A DNA stretch of 64,000 bases from contig NZ_NFJQ01000008.1 in NCBI RefSeq assembly GCF_002159945.1, positions 62,001-126,000 of the forward strand, in the 5' to 3' direction. The DNA is from Cloacibacillus sp. An23. GTDB lineage: Bacteria; Synergistota; Synergistia; Synergistales; Synergistaceae. A model generated the notes under the pieces. The model worked only from the letters and a program-made list of their open reading frames with translations. It was not told the DNA's origin and ran no database searches. Position 1 is the first letter of the stretch. Every line of letters begins with the position of its first letter. Shown piece after piece: positions 16,045 through 23,672 of the stretch. The position numbers and the translations under genes are program-made.

Positions 16045-17328
16045 ATGGTCGTCATTGCTTTAGTCACGCTTTTAATTTTTTTAGCCCTTGGCGTGCCGTG
16101 CTGCTTTGCTATAGGTTTGTCTGGACTCTTAGCGATTATATTAGGAAGCGACATCCCGACATTTATGGCCGTCCAGCAAGCAATACGCGGTATGAACTCT
16201 TTCTCTCTTATGGCAGGCCCGTTTTTTATATTGGCTGGAGAAATACTTGGTGCAGCGCACTTATCTAAAAGAATATTAAGTTTTTGCCGCGCGTGTATTG
16301 CCTCTGTTCGTGGCGGCATGGGGATGGTTTCAGTCCTTGCGAATATGATTTTTGCTGGGATTTCTGGTTCCGGAGCGGCAACTATGACGGCTGTCGGCAC
16401 ATTGACGGTGCCGGAACTGAAAAGAGCTGGGTACAAACGTTCTTTTATAGCTGCACTGATTGCCGGTTCCGGCGCGCTTGGCCCCATTATTCCGCCTAGC
16501 ACTAACATGATAGTGTTTGCGTCATTAACCGGATTCTCTATCGGCAAGCTTTTTCTTGGCGGATTGATTCCTGGTGTAGTTATTGGTGTGTGCCTAATGG
16601 CGATGTGTTATTGGTACGCTCGCAAGCACAATGTTGATGCAGGTGCGGATAAATTTAATCTGCGTGAAGTGTGGCGTACATTTAGAGAAGCATTTTTTGC
16701 ACTGATTACTCCGCTTATCATCCTGGGAGGAGTCATATCCGGAGTATTTACTGCAACTGAATCAGGAATTATCGCATGTCTTTATGGCCTAGTATGTGGA
16801 TTCTTCATATATAGGACTTTAAAGCTTAGCGATCTTGTCGGTATTTTTAAGAGAGCGTCTGCTTCGTCAGCCATGCTCATGATGCTTATGGGAATTTCGA
16901 ATATTTACTCATATATTTTTGCGCGTGAAAATATGGCTGGAACGATAAAGACATTTATGCTTTCACTTACACATGACCCGGCGGTGGTAGTGTTCATCAT
17001 TATTGTTGTGATGCTTATAATTGGATGCTTTATGGAGACATTAGCCGCAACAGCTGTTATTCTGCCTATAGTTTATCCAATTATAACGGGACTAGGCGTT
17101 GACCCGCTCCTGTTCGGTGTCATTTTCTCTGTTGCGACTGTTGTCGGAGGGCTGACACCGCCTGTCGGGCTTTACTTATTCTTGTCTATGAGTATCGCGG
17201 AAGCGCCGTTTAAAGAAGCGGTACGATATGCCGGTCATGTCGTTGCAATCATCCTGGCGGTAATGCTCCTTATGTGGTTCTTCCCGCCGATAGTCACTTT
17301 CGTTCCTAATCTTCTGATGGGAGCATAA
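16045..17328 (+). CDS. dctM: TRAP transporter large membrane subunit DctM (locus 1)
   Basis: A 427-residue protein with about 12 membrane segments, the size of DctM. Signature stretches are FFILAGEILGAAHLSKRI, GMGMVSVLANMIFAGISGSGAATMTAVG, GPIIPPSTNMIVFA (the GPxIPPS motif), and VGGLTPPVGLYLF near the end. DctM forms the sodium-driven transport channel and works with DctQ and the periplasmic DctP. Base composition matches the AT-rich block that ends here; the next gene, 15 bases on, is GC-rich. Confidence 0.93.
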   Translation: MVVIALVTLLIFLALGVPCCFAIGLSGLLAIILGSDIPTFMAVQQAIRGMNSFSLMAGPFFILAGEILGAAHLSKRILSFCRACIASVRGGMGMVSVLANMIFAGISGSGAATMTAVGTLTVPELKRAGYKRSFIAALIAGSGALGPIIPPSTNMIVFASLTGFSIGKLFLGGLIPGVVIGVCLMAMCYWYARKHNVDAGADKFNLREVWRTFREAFFALITPLIILGGVISGVFTATESGIIACLYGLVCGFFIYRTLKLSDLVGIFKRASASSAMLMMLMGISNIYSYIFARENMAGTIKTFMLSLTHDPAVVVFIIIVVMLIIGCFMETLAATAVILPIVYPIITGLGVDPLLFGVIFSVATVVGGLTPPVGLYLFLSMSIAEAPFKEAVRYAGHVVAIILAVMLLMWFFPPIVTFVPNLLMGA

Positions 17329-17343
17329 AGAGGAGTAATTTGC

Positions 17344-18648
17344 ATGAAGTTAACTGTGGAAACGGTGCGCGTGAAGGATATGCGTTTCGGCAAGAGGACA
17401 TGTCTTGAGGACGGCGTGCTTTACGTCAATAAGGCGGATATTCTCGCGTTCGCGGAGCCGGAGAGCTGCTTTGAAACTCTGAAGATAGACATTGCCTATC
17501 CCGGCGATTCCACGCGCATCATCAACGTCGTCGACGTGGTCCAGCCGCGCTGCAAGGCGTCCGACAACATAGACTGGCCCGGCGTGCTGACCGACGACTA
17601 TGAAATAGCCGGAAGCGGCGTCACGCGCGCCGTCGAGGGAGCCGGCATAGTGCTTTGCCAGAACGATACGTACTGGTCGAGGAAGTGGGGCTCGTTCGAC
17701 ATGAGCGGCGAGTGCGCCGCGATAAACCCGTACGCGAAGATGCCGGAGCTGGTCATCGAGCCTATGGCGCACGAAGGCGCCGACTTCCGCGAGTACCGTG
17801 AGGCGGTGCGCAGGATAGGCTTCAAGACGAGCGTGCTGCTCGCCAAGGTCACGCTGGACCACCCGGCGGAGTCGGTGGAGACCTTCGACAACGAGACTCA
17901 GTATCCCGGCCTTCCTAGCATAGCCTATTCGTATCAGATATACTCGAAGCAGTACGACACGCAGAACTACCGCGAGCCTATGCTATACGGCAACGCCGTG
18001 CCGGACACCTTCCCGCTCGTCATGCAGCCGACCGAGATACTCGACGGCGCTATATCGCCGTGCGGCGGCTTCCGCTGCGTCACGACCTACGAGATACAAA
18101 ACCACCCCGTGATAGTGGAGCTAATGCGCCGCCACGGCAAAGACCTGAACTTCGCCGGAGTGATAATAACCGTCACCTCTGTCGAGGCGAAGCACAGGAA
18201 CCTCGTCTCGAAGATGGCGGCGAGTCTGCTTAAGAATGTGTTCCACGCGGACGGCGTAATTGTTACAAAAGGCGTCGGCGGCGCTTCGACTCTGTGCGTC
18301 GGCGCGATAGCGAGCGAGGCGGAAAAGCTCGGCATCAAGGCCGTGCCGATAATCCAGATACTCAACGGCAAGAGCAACCTCGGCGTCGAATGTATGATAA
18401 GCGAGCCGAACGTGGATTCGATAGTCTGCTCAGGCACCTATTACCACAACTTCACGCTCCCGCCCGTCAAGACTCTGCTCGGCGGGCCGAAAGACGCGCT
18501 CTATTTGAGCGGAGACGACGGCGTTATCGGCGGGCACAAGATAGCCACCGGCGACCCCGCGATAGGGCAGGTGCGCTCGACCTATATGAAACAGGTCGGC
18601 CTAATGAGCCAGGTCGGCTATTCCTACGGCAAGGCCGTGGATTATTAA
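17344..18648 (+). CDS. Glycine/sarcosine/betaine reductase component B, GrdE-type subunit (locus 1)
   Basis: A 434-residue protein of the GrdE/GrdG/GrdI family, the pro-protein half of the substrate-specific component B (protein B). It has the family landmarks VVQPRCKA, MQPTEILDGA and RHGKDLNFAG. Known GrdE proteins cut themselves at a cysteine near residue 242 to make a pyruvoyl group that binds the amine substrate; here Cys240 and Cys245 lie in that segment. It pairs with the selenoprotein 15 bases downstream. Glycine, sarcosine or betaine are known family substrates, but the sugar-type neighbours (polyol dehydrogenase, SDR, FGGY kinase) suggest another substrate. Confidence 0.88.
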   Translation: MKLTVETVRVKDMRFGKRTCLEDGVLYVNKADILAFAEPESCFETLKIDIAYPGDSTRIINVVDVVQPRCKASDNIDWPGVLTDDYEIAGSGVTRAVEGAGIVLCQNDTYWSRKWGSFDMSGECAAINPYAKMPELVIEPMAHEGADFREYREAVRRIGFKTSVLLAKVTLDHPAESVETFDNETQYPGLPSIAYSYQIYSKQYDTQNYREPMLYGNAVPDTFPLVMQPTEILDGAISPCGGFRCVTTYEIQNHPVIVELMRRHGKDLNFAGVIITVTSVEAKHRNLVSKMAASLLKNVFHADGVIVTKGVGGASTLCVGAIASEAEKLGIKAVPIIQILNGKSNLGVECMISEPNVDSIVCSGTYYHNFTLPPVKTLLGGPKDALYLSGDDGVIGGHKIATGDPAIGQVRSTYMKQVGLMSQVGYSYGKAVDY

Positions 18649-18663
18649 AGGATGTGTAACGCA

Positions 18664-19974
18664 ATGGAACAGAAGAAATGGCGCGTCGTCTGCTATATAA
18701 ACCAGTTCTTCGGGCAGATAGGCGGGGAGGATATGGCTCACGTCGGCTTCTCGGTGAAGCATGAGGCCGTCGGCCCCGCGAAGCTCTTCCAGAATCTGCT
18801 GAAAGACTGCTGCGAGGTCGTCGCTACCGTGATATGCGGAGACAACTACTTCGCGGACGACACGGCGCGTTCGACCGCGGAAGGGCTCGCCATAGTGAGG
18901 GAGCTGAAGCCCGACCTGTTCATCGCAGGCCCGGCGTTCAACGCGGGACGCTACGGCATAAGCTGCGGCAGTATGGCATCGGCCGTCGGACGCGAACTGC
19001 ACATCCCGACCGTTACCGGGATGTACCCGGAGAACCCGGCCGTGGACCTCTTCAGGAAGGACACGTACATAGTCAAGACGGGCATAATGTCCTCGCAGCT
19101 CCGCAGCGTCGCGCCCGTCATGGCCGGCATCGGCCTTCGGCTGTTGACCGGAGAACATATAGGAAGCGCCGCCTCTGAAGGCTACATTATACGCGACGTC
19201 ATCCTCAACGAGGAACAGCCGCAGAACGCCGCGCAGCGCGCCATAGAAATGCTGATGAAGAAGATCAAGGGCGAGCCGTTTGAGAGCGAACTGCTCCCTC
19301 CGAAATTCGACATAGTCGAGCCGGCGCCGCCCGTCGCGGACATTACGCGCGCGAAACTCGCGCTCGTAACGGACGGCGGACTTATCCCGGAGAGCAATCC
19401 CGACAAGCTGAAACCGAACGGCAGCACGACATGGGGGCATTACGACTGGGACAAACTTATCTCCGAGCCTCACTTCGTCATACACAGCGGCTACGACGGC
19501 ACATGGGTCATGGAAAATCCGTATCGCCTATTCCCGGTCGACGTACTTCGCGAGGAAGTCGCCGAAGGCCGTCTCGGCTCGCTCGAGCCCGAAGTCTACG
19601 TCGCCACCGGCAACTGCGCCTCCGTAGCCGCCTCTAAGGAAAAAGGCCGTCAGATCGCGCAGGCGCTCCTCGCAAAAGGTGTGGACGCCGCCATACTGAC
19701 CTCTACCTGAGGCACGAGCACTCGTTGCGGGTCAACGATAGTAAAGGAAATAGAGCGCGCCGGCATACCGGTGACACAGATATGCGCCGTCGTGGACATT
19801 GCGGGCTCAGTAGGAGCGTCGCGCATACTGCGCGGATTTGCGATAACGTGCCCTGTCGGCAACCCGAACCTCAGCCCCGAGGATGAAAAGTCGTGCCGCA
19901 GACGCTACGTGGACAAAGCGCTCGAAATGCTCGCGGCCCCGGGCGAAAGAGGGCGTGTGGTAGACCTGATATAG
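18664..19974 (+). CDS. GrdB-type selenoprotein, substrate-specific reductase component B (locus 1)
   Basis: A 436-residue protein that includes selenocysteine encoded by an in-frame TGA at 19708-19710 (residue 349). Translation through it gives ILTST-U-GTSTRCG-STIVKEIERAGIP, the GrdB active-site signature, and runs on to a stop at 19972-19974. Homology on both sides of the TGA and the usual length (about 436) support readthrough. The ATG at 18664, with AAAGGA at good spacing, is preferred to the ATG at 18652. A stem-loop 11 bases after the TGA is the likely SECIS. The Sec attacks the substrate bound to the pyruvoyl subunit and passes the product to GrdA/GrdC/GrdD, which are not in this window. 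Confidence 0.93.
19722..19738 (+). promoter_or_regulatory. Candidate bacterial SECIS hairpin (locus 1)
   Basis: TCGTTG (19722-19727) and CAACGA (19733-19738) form a perfect 6-bp stem with the loop CGGGT, starting 12 bases after the last base of the TGA. The second selenoprotein gene has a stem of the same size and distance with a paired base change, which supports a conserved RNA structure for SelB. Confidence 0.75.
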
Positions 19975-20068
19975 CGGAAAACCTAACGCGGCTGTACGGA
20001 AAATAAGTTTGCTCGAGAGCCGCCGGATATGTAAAATAGATAAAACCGACCAACAGGAGCGAACTTAC

Positions 20069-20929
20069 ATGAGCGAAGATATATCGAGCAAAGCATTTTT
20101 CAGCCGCATACAGGAAAAATTGGAATCCCTTTCCAAGATGGAGCGCAAGACGGCGGAATGTATGATGGAAAACCGCGACAAGCTGATCTACTCCTCCATC
20201 ACGGAACTGGCCGAGCTTGCCGGGACGAGCGAGGCGACCGTCACGCGGGTCTGCGCCAAGCTCGGCTACTCAGGGTTCCAGGCGCTTAAAGTCAGCGTCG
20301 CGCGCGAGCTTGTGAGCCAGCAGGACAAGATACACGAAGACCTGACGGCAGGCTCGCCGCCCGAAATGATAATAGACAAGATATTCTCGAGCGCCATCCA
20401 CACTCTCACGATGACGAGGAAGGCGCTCGACGGAAAAGCCGTCGCTGGCAGCATAGACGCTATTTGCAGAGCCCGGCGCATAGTCGTGATAGGCAACGGG
20501 AACTCAGGCGCCATCGCGCTCGACGCGCAGCACAAATTCCTGCGCATCGGGCTCAACGTCAGCGCCTACACCGACGACCACATGCAGATGATAGCGGTCG
20601 TCTCCATGACGAAAGAGGACGTGCTGCTCGCCATATCGCACTCCGGAAGCTCGCGCGACGTCGCCGAGGCGATGAAGCTGGCGAAGGAAAGAGGCGTTAC
20701 CGTCATATCCATTACGGACAACGGCATATCGCCCGTTTCGAAACTGGCGGACATACGACTCTACACATATTCGCAGGAGACGAAGTACAGGACATACGCC
20801 ATATCGTCGCGCATTGCGGAGCTGACCATCATCGACACACTGTACACCGGCGTGTCGCTGAAGCTCGGCGATAAGGCCATACAAAATTTCGAAGCTCTGG
20901 AGAAGGCGCTCGTCGTCAAGAAATATTAA
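20069..20929 (+). CDS. RpiR/MurR-family transcriptional regulator
   Basis: A 286-residue regulator. Residues 1-80 are the RpiR helix-turn-helix domain (FFSRIQEKLESLSKMERKTAECMMEN, then ELAELAGTSEATVTRVCAKLGYSGFQ). Residues about 125-265 form a SIS sugar-phosphate-binding domain (RRIVVIGNGNSGAIALDAQHKFLRIG, LLAISHSGSSRDVAEAM). RpiR regulators sense phosphosugars, so the effector here may be the product of the FGGY kinase just downstream. The ATG at 20069 follows CAGGAG. It is likely the local regulator of locus 1. Confidence 0.92.
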   Translation: MSEDISSKAFFSRIQEKLESLSKMERKTAECMMENRDKLIYSSITELAELAGTSEATVTRVCAKLGYSGFQALKVSVARELVSQQDKIHEDLTAGSPPEMIIDKIFSSAIHTLTMTRKALDGKAVAGSIDAICRARRIVVIGNGNSGAIALDAQHKFLRIGLNVSAYTDDHMQMIAVVSMTKEDVLLAISHSGSSRDVAEAMKLAKERGVTVISITDNGISPVSKLADIRLYTYSQETKYRTYAISSRIAELTIIDTLYTGVSLKLGDKAIQNFEALEKALVVKKY

Positions 20930-20994
20930 AAACTGTGCCGGTTCTTTTCGGCGCGGCGCTTCCTCCCGGCGTACATACATTGGGGGAATAAATC

Positions 20995-22518
20995 GTGACG
21001 GAAAAACTTTTCGGCGTTGATTTCGGAACCGGCGGCTGCAAAGCCACCGTTATAGACAAAGAGGGAAACATCCTGGCCTCCGCCTTTGAGGAATACCCCT
21101 CCGAACACAAGCATCCCGGATGGTCCGAGCAGGCCCCGTCCCTCTGGATAGAAGCTTTCATCAAAACTGTAAAATCCTGCCGCGGACAGATGAGCGACGG
21201 CTTCGCCGGAATGCTCGCGCTCGCCGTCACCGCCTCGACGCACAACGCGGTGCTGATGGACGAAGCGGGAAAAGTCATACGCCCCTGCATCATGTGGAAC
21301 GACCAGCGCAGCGGCGGCCAATGTAATCGCCTCAAAGAAAAATACGGCGAAGAGATATTCCGCATAGGAATGCAGATGCCGACGCCGACGTGGACCCTGC
21401 CGCAGCTTCTCTGGCTGAAAGAGAACGAGCCGGAAAACTACGGAAAAATAAAGCGCCTCATGTTCACAAAAGACTACGTGCGCTCATGGGTGACGGGAGA
21501 CTTCTGCACCGACATCGTAGACGCGCAGGGGAGCCTGCTCTACGACGCGCGCAAAAACGCCTGGTCTCCCGAGCTCTGCGGAATGATAGAGCTGCCGCTA
21601 TCCGTCCTTCCAGAAATACGCGGAACAAAGGAAATCGTCGGAAAAGTCCGCGCCGAAGCGGCCGCGCTTACCGGACTTCCCGAAAGGCTCCCGGTAATAG
21701 CCGGATGCTCCGACACTGCCGCGGAAGACTTCAGCGCCGGAGCGGTCAACGCCGGACAGATAATAGTAAAGCTTGCGACCGCGGGCAACGTCAACCTCAT
21801 CACAGACAACGCCGTCCCCCACGCAAAATCATTCACGTACCCATACTCCGTAGAGGGCAAGTGGTACACCGTGACGGCGACCAACAGCTGCGCCTCTGCC
21901 TACAGATGGATGCGCGACGCGCTGTACCCCGCGGAAAAAGAACTCTGCGAAGCGAAGGGCGAAGACGTCTACATGCTAATGGACGAACAGGCGTCGAAAG
22001 CCGAACTCGGCGCGCGCGGCCTGATATTCCATCCGTACCTGCTGGGCGAACGCTGCCCGTACTTCAACCCCAACGCGCGCGGAGACTTCTTCGGCGTCAG
22101 CATGGTACACAACAAAGGCGACTTCGCCCGCGCGCTGCTCGAAGGCGTCGCATTCAGCCTTTACGACTGCCTCCAGGTACTCAAAGACTTCACCGGCAAC
22201 ATGGAAGACATCGTCATAATAGGCGGCGGTGCGAAAAGTCCGCTGTGGAGCCAGATCGTATGCGACGTATTCGGCCTCGAAGTAAAAATGCCCGAGCACG
22301 CGGAATCCTCCTTCGGCGGAGCGCTCCTCGCCGGAGTTGGCGTAGGCGCGTTCTCCGACGAAATCGAAGCCGCGCGCAAATGCGTAAGAATGAAACGCAC
22401 ATACAAACCGGCTTCGGAAAACCACGCGAAATACGAAAAAATATTCGCCATCTACAAAGAAATAGTAGAAGCCTCCGCACCGATATGGGACAAGCTCGCG
22501 CACATAGCGAATGAGTGA
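20995..22518 (+). CDS. FGGY-family carbohydrate kinase (xylulokinase-like)
   Basis: A 507-residue sugar/polyol kinase starting at GTG 20995 after GGGGGAA. The N-terminal phosphate loop is GVDFGTGGCKATVID; the catalytic Asp is likely in IMWNDQRS; the C-terminal ATP motif is IIGGGAKSPLWSQIVCDVFG. Its best match in feel is the XylB group, but FGGY kinases accept many sugars and polyols (xylulose, glycerol, ribulose, erythritol). With the GldA-like and SDR dehydrogenases of this locus it suggests that a polyol or ketose moiety is oxidised and phosphorylated. An imperfect hairpin follows the stop. Confidence 0.88.
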   Translation: MTEKLFGVDFGTGGCKATVIDKEGNILASAFEEYPSEHKHPGWSEQAPSLWIEAFIKTVKSCRGQMSDGFAGMLALAVTASTHNAVLMDEAGKVIRPCIMWNDQRSGGQCNRLKEKYGEEIFRIGMQMPTPTWTLPQLLWLKENEPENYGKIKRLMFTKDYVRSWVTGDFCTDIVDAQGSLLYDARKNAWSPELCGMIELPLSVLPEIRGTKEIVGKVRAEAAALTGLPERLPVIAGCSDTAAEDFSAGAVNAGQIIVKLATAGNVNLITDNAVPHAKSFTYPYSVEGKWYTVTATNSCASAYRWMRDALYPAEKELCEAKGEDVYMLMDEQASKAELGARGLIFHPYLLGERCPYFNPNARGDFFGVSMVHNKGDFARALLEGVAFSLYDCLQVLKDFTGNMEDIVIIGGGAKSPLWSQIVCDVFGLEVKMPEHAESSFGGALLAGVGVGAFSDEIEAARKCVRMKRTYKPASENHAKYEKIFAIYKEIVEASAPIWDKLAHIANE

Positions 22519-23089
22519 TAGTGGAAAATACCAATAGAATCGCCGGAAAATAAGCGTGCCGCATACAAGCGGCGCGCTTTCGGCATACTCCGCGGACGGC
22601 GCGGTTATATAATTTGCGGGCAAGAACGCTGAAATAGCCGTAATATAGTGAATTGACTAAAACGGCAAACATTTATGTCATTCCGGCAATCTTCCGGATA
22701 GCCTGCCACTAAAACGGCCCTGTCAGTCCGGTGGAATCTCCATCCTTAACACTTAGGACCGAGGCTGAATTAAACGGAATAGCCGCGATGGATGATGCTA
22801 TTGAGTATGGAATGGGCGCCACGCATCACACAAAAGATTTGCGAGGCGACATACATTTTTTAAAGAAGTTGATCGAGGATAATAAAGCCGGTACGACAGG
22901 TTGAATATCAATATCCAGATCATACTGCTCAGCCATTTCGCCATATATAATGTTCGGAACTCTCACGTATTTGAGAATATACTATGCCGTATGCCGAACG
23001 GGCGCGGCGTCTGTTTATGGAAAAGCCCGCGCACTCAGCAGCACGATACGGATATACGTATGAATAACGGAACGATATGGAGCCTAATA
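22519..23089. other. Intergenic region with possible gene remnant
   Basis: About 570 bases. An imperfect 10-bp hairpin at 22553-22578 may end the kinase transcript. A short AT-rich open stretch at 22713-22904 is described separately. The rest shows nothing I can support, and the base composition is lower in GC than the flanking genes. Confidence 0.5.
22731..22904 (+). pseudogene. Small orphan reading frame or gene remnant
   Basis: A frame open from 22713 to the TGA at 22902 encodes about 57 residues from GTG 22731, ending HTKDLRGDIHFLKKLIEDNKAG. The C-terminal part looks protein-like (amphipathic, charged), but no ribosome site precedes it and I recognise no family. It may be the 3' scrap of a degraded gene. 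Confidence 0.25.
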
Positions 23090-23123
23090 CAAAAACAGAG
23101 CCGCTCATTCCGAACGGCTCTGT
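23090..23123 (-). terminator. Terminator of tRNA-Pro gene
   Basis: On the minus strand ACAGAGCCG and CGGCTCTGT form a 9-bp stem followed by TTTTTG. Confidence 0.85.
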
Positions 23124-23130
23124 CTCAAAC

Positions 23131-23208
23131 TGGTCGGGGCGAGAAGATTCGAACTTCCGACCTCTTGGTCCCGAACCAAGCGCGCTAACCAGACTGCGCT
23201 ACGCCCCG
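23131..23208 (-). tRNA. tRNA-Pro (CGG)
   Basis: The minus strand folds as a cloverleaf: acceptor CGGGGCG/CGCCCCG, discriminator A and an encoded CCA. The anticodon stem is CTTGG/CCAAG around the loop TTCGGGA, giving anticodon CGG. GTTCGAATC forms the T-loop. Confidence 0.93.
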
Positions 23209-23214
23209 AAAAAC

Positions 23215-23244
23215 TTTATAAAAGCCTCTCATCGCTGAGAGGCT
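23215..23244 (-). terminator. Terminator after the Leu-fMet-Met tRNA run
   Basis: AGCCTCTC and GAGAGGCT form an 8-bp stem with a 6-base loop, followed on the minus strand by TTTTATAAAG. It separates tRNA-Met from tRNA-Pro. Confidence 0.8.
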
Positions 23245-23253
23245 GGTATTTAC

Positions 23254-23330
23254 TGGTGGCGCTAACTGGACTTGAACCAGTGACCTGTCGGGTATGAACC
23301 GAATGCTCTAGCCAACTGAGCTACAGCGCC
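23254..23330 (-). tRNA. tRNA-Met (CAT), elongator type
   Basis: The minus strand gives GGCGCTG/TAGCGCC acceptor pairing (one G-T), an encoded CCA, D-arm GTAGCTCAGTTGGCTAGAGC, anticodon loop TTCATAC (CAT) and T-loop GTTCAAGTC. A CAT anticodon could also belong to a lysidine-modified Ile tRNA; the lack of initiator features argues for elongator Met or Ile2. Confidence 0.88.
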
Positions 23331-23336
23331 ATAAAT

Positions 23337-23413
23337 TGGTTGCGGGGATAGGATTTGAACCTATGACCTTCGGGTTATGAGCCCGACGAGCTTCCGAACT
23401 GCTCCACCCCGCG
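23337..23413 (-). tRNA. tRNA-fMet (CAT), initiator
   Basis: The minus strand starts CGCGGGG and ends CCCCGCA, leaving the C1-A72 mismatch that marks initiators. The anticodon stem TCGGG/CCCGA has the three G-C pairs of initiator tRNA around CTCATAA (CAT). CCA is encoded. Confidence 0.93.
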
Positions 23414-23426
23414 ATACCAGGCTGGT

Positions 23427-23512
23427 TGGTGCCGAGAGCGGGATTCGAACCCGCACGAGCTTGCGCCCGCAGGATTTTAAGTCCCGTGCGTCTACCATTC
23501 CGCCACCCCGGC
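23427..23512 (-). tRNA. tRNA-Leu (TAA)
   Basis: An 86-base class II tRNA on the minus strand: acceptor GCCGGGG/CTCGGC region, anticodon loop CTTAAAA (TAA), a long variable arm (TGCGGGCGCAAGCTCGT region), T-loop GTTCGAATC and an encoded CCA. Confidence 0.93.
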
Positions 23513-23672
23513 CAACGGAGAGTATTATACCAACTTTCGCCGCCGCGTCAATAGCTTTTTGAAAATATCGCGAGGCCTTTTTGTAACGTCTCGAGCCTCT
23601 TTTGTTATAATAATCGGCGGCGGCCTGTCAGCGTGCCGGGCCGCCGCAGTTTGCTGCGCGAAAGGTGAGCGT

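Noticed and set aside
19771-19974. A separate small gene after the locus 1 GrdB stop
   Set aside because: It is the C-terminal part of the selenoprotein; homology is continuous across the TGA.
23377-23562. Short open frames over the tRNA region
   Set aside because: They run through tRNA-fMet and tRNA-Leu and have no protein-like features.
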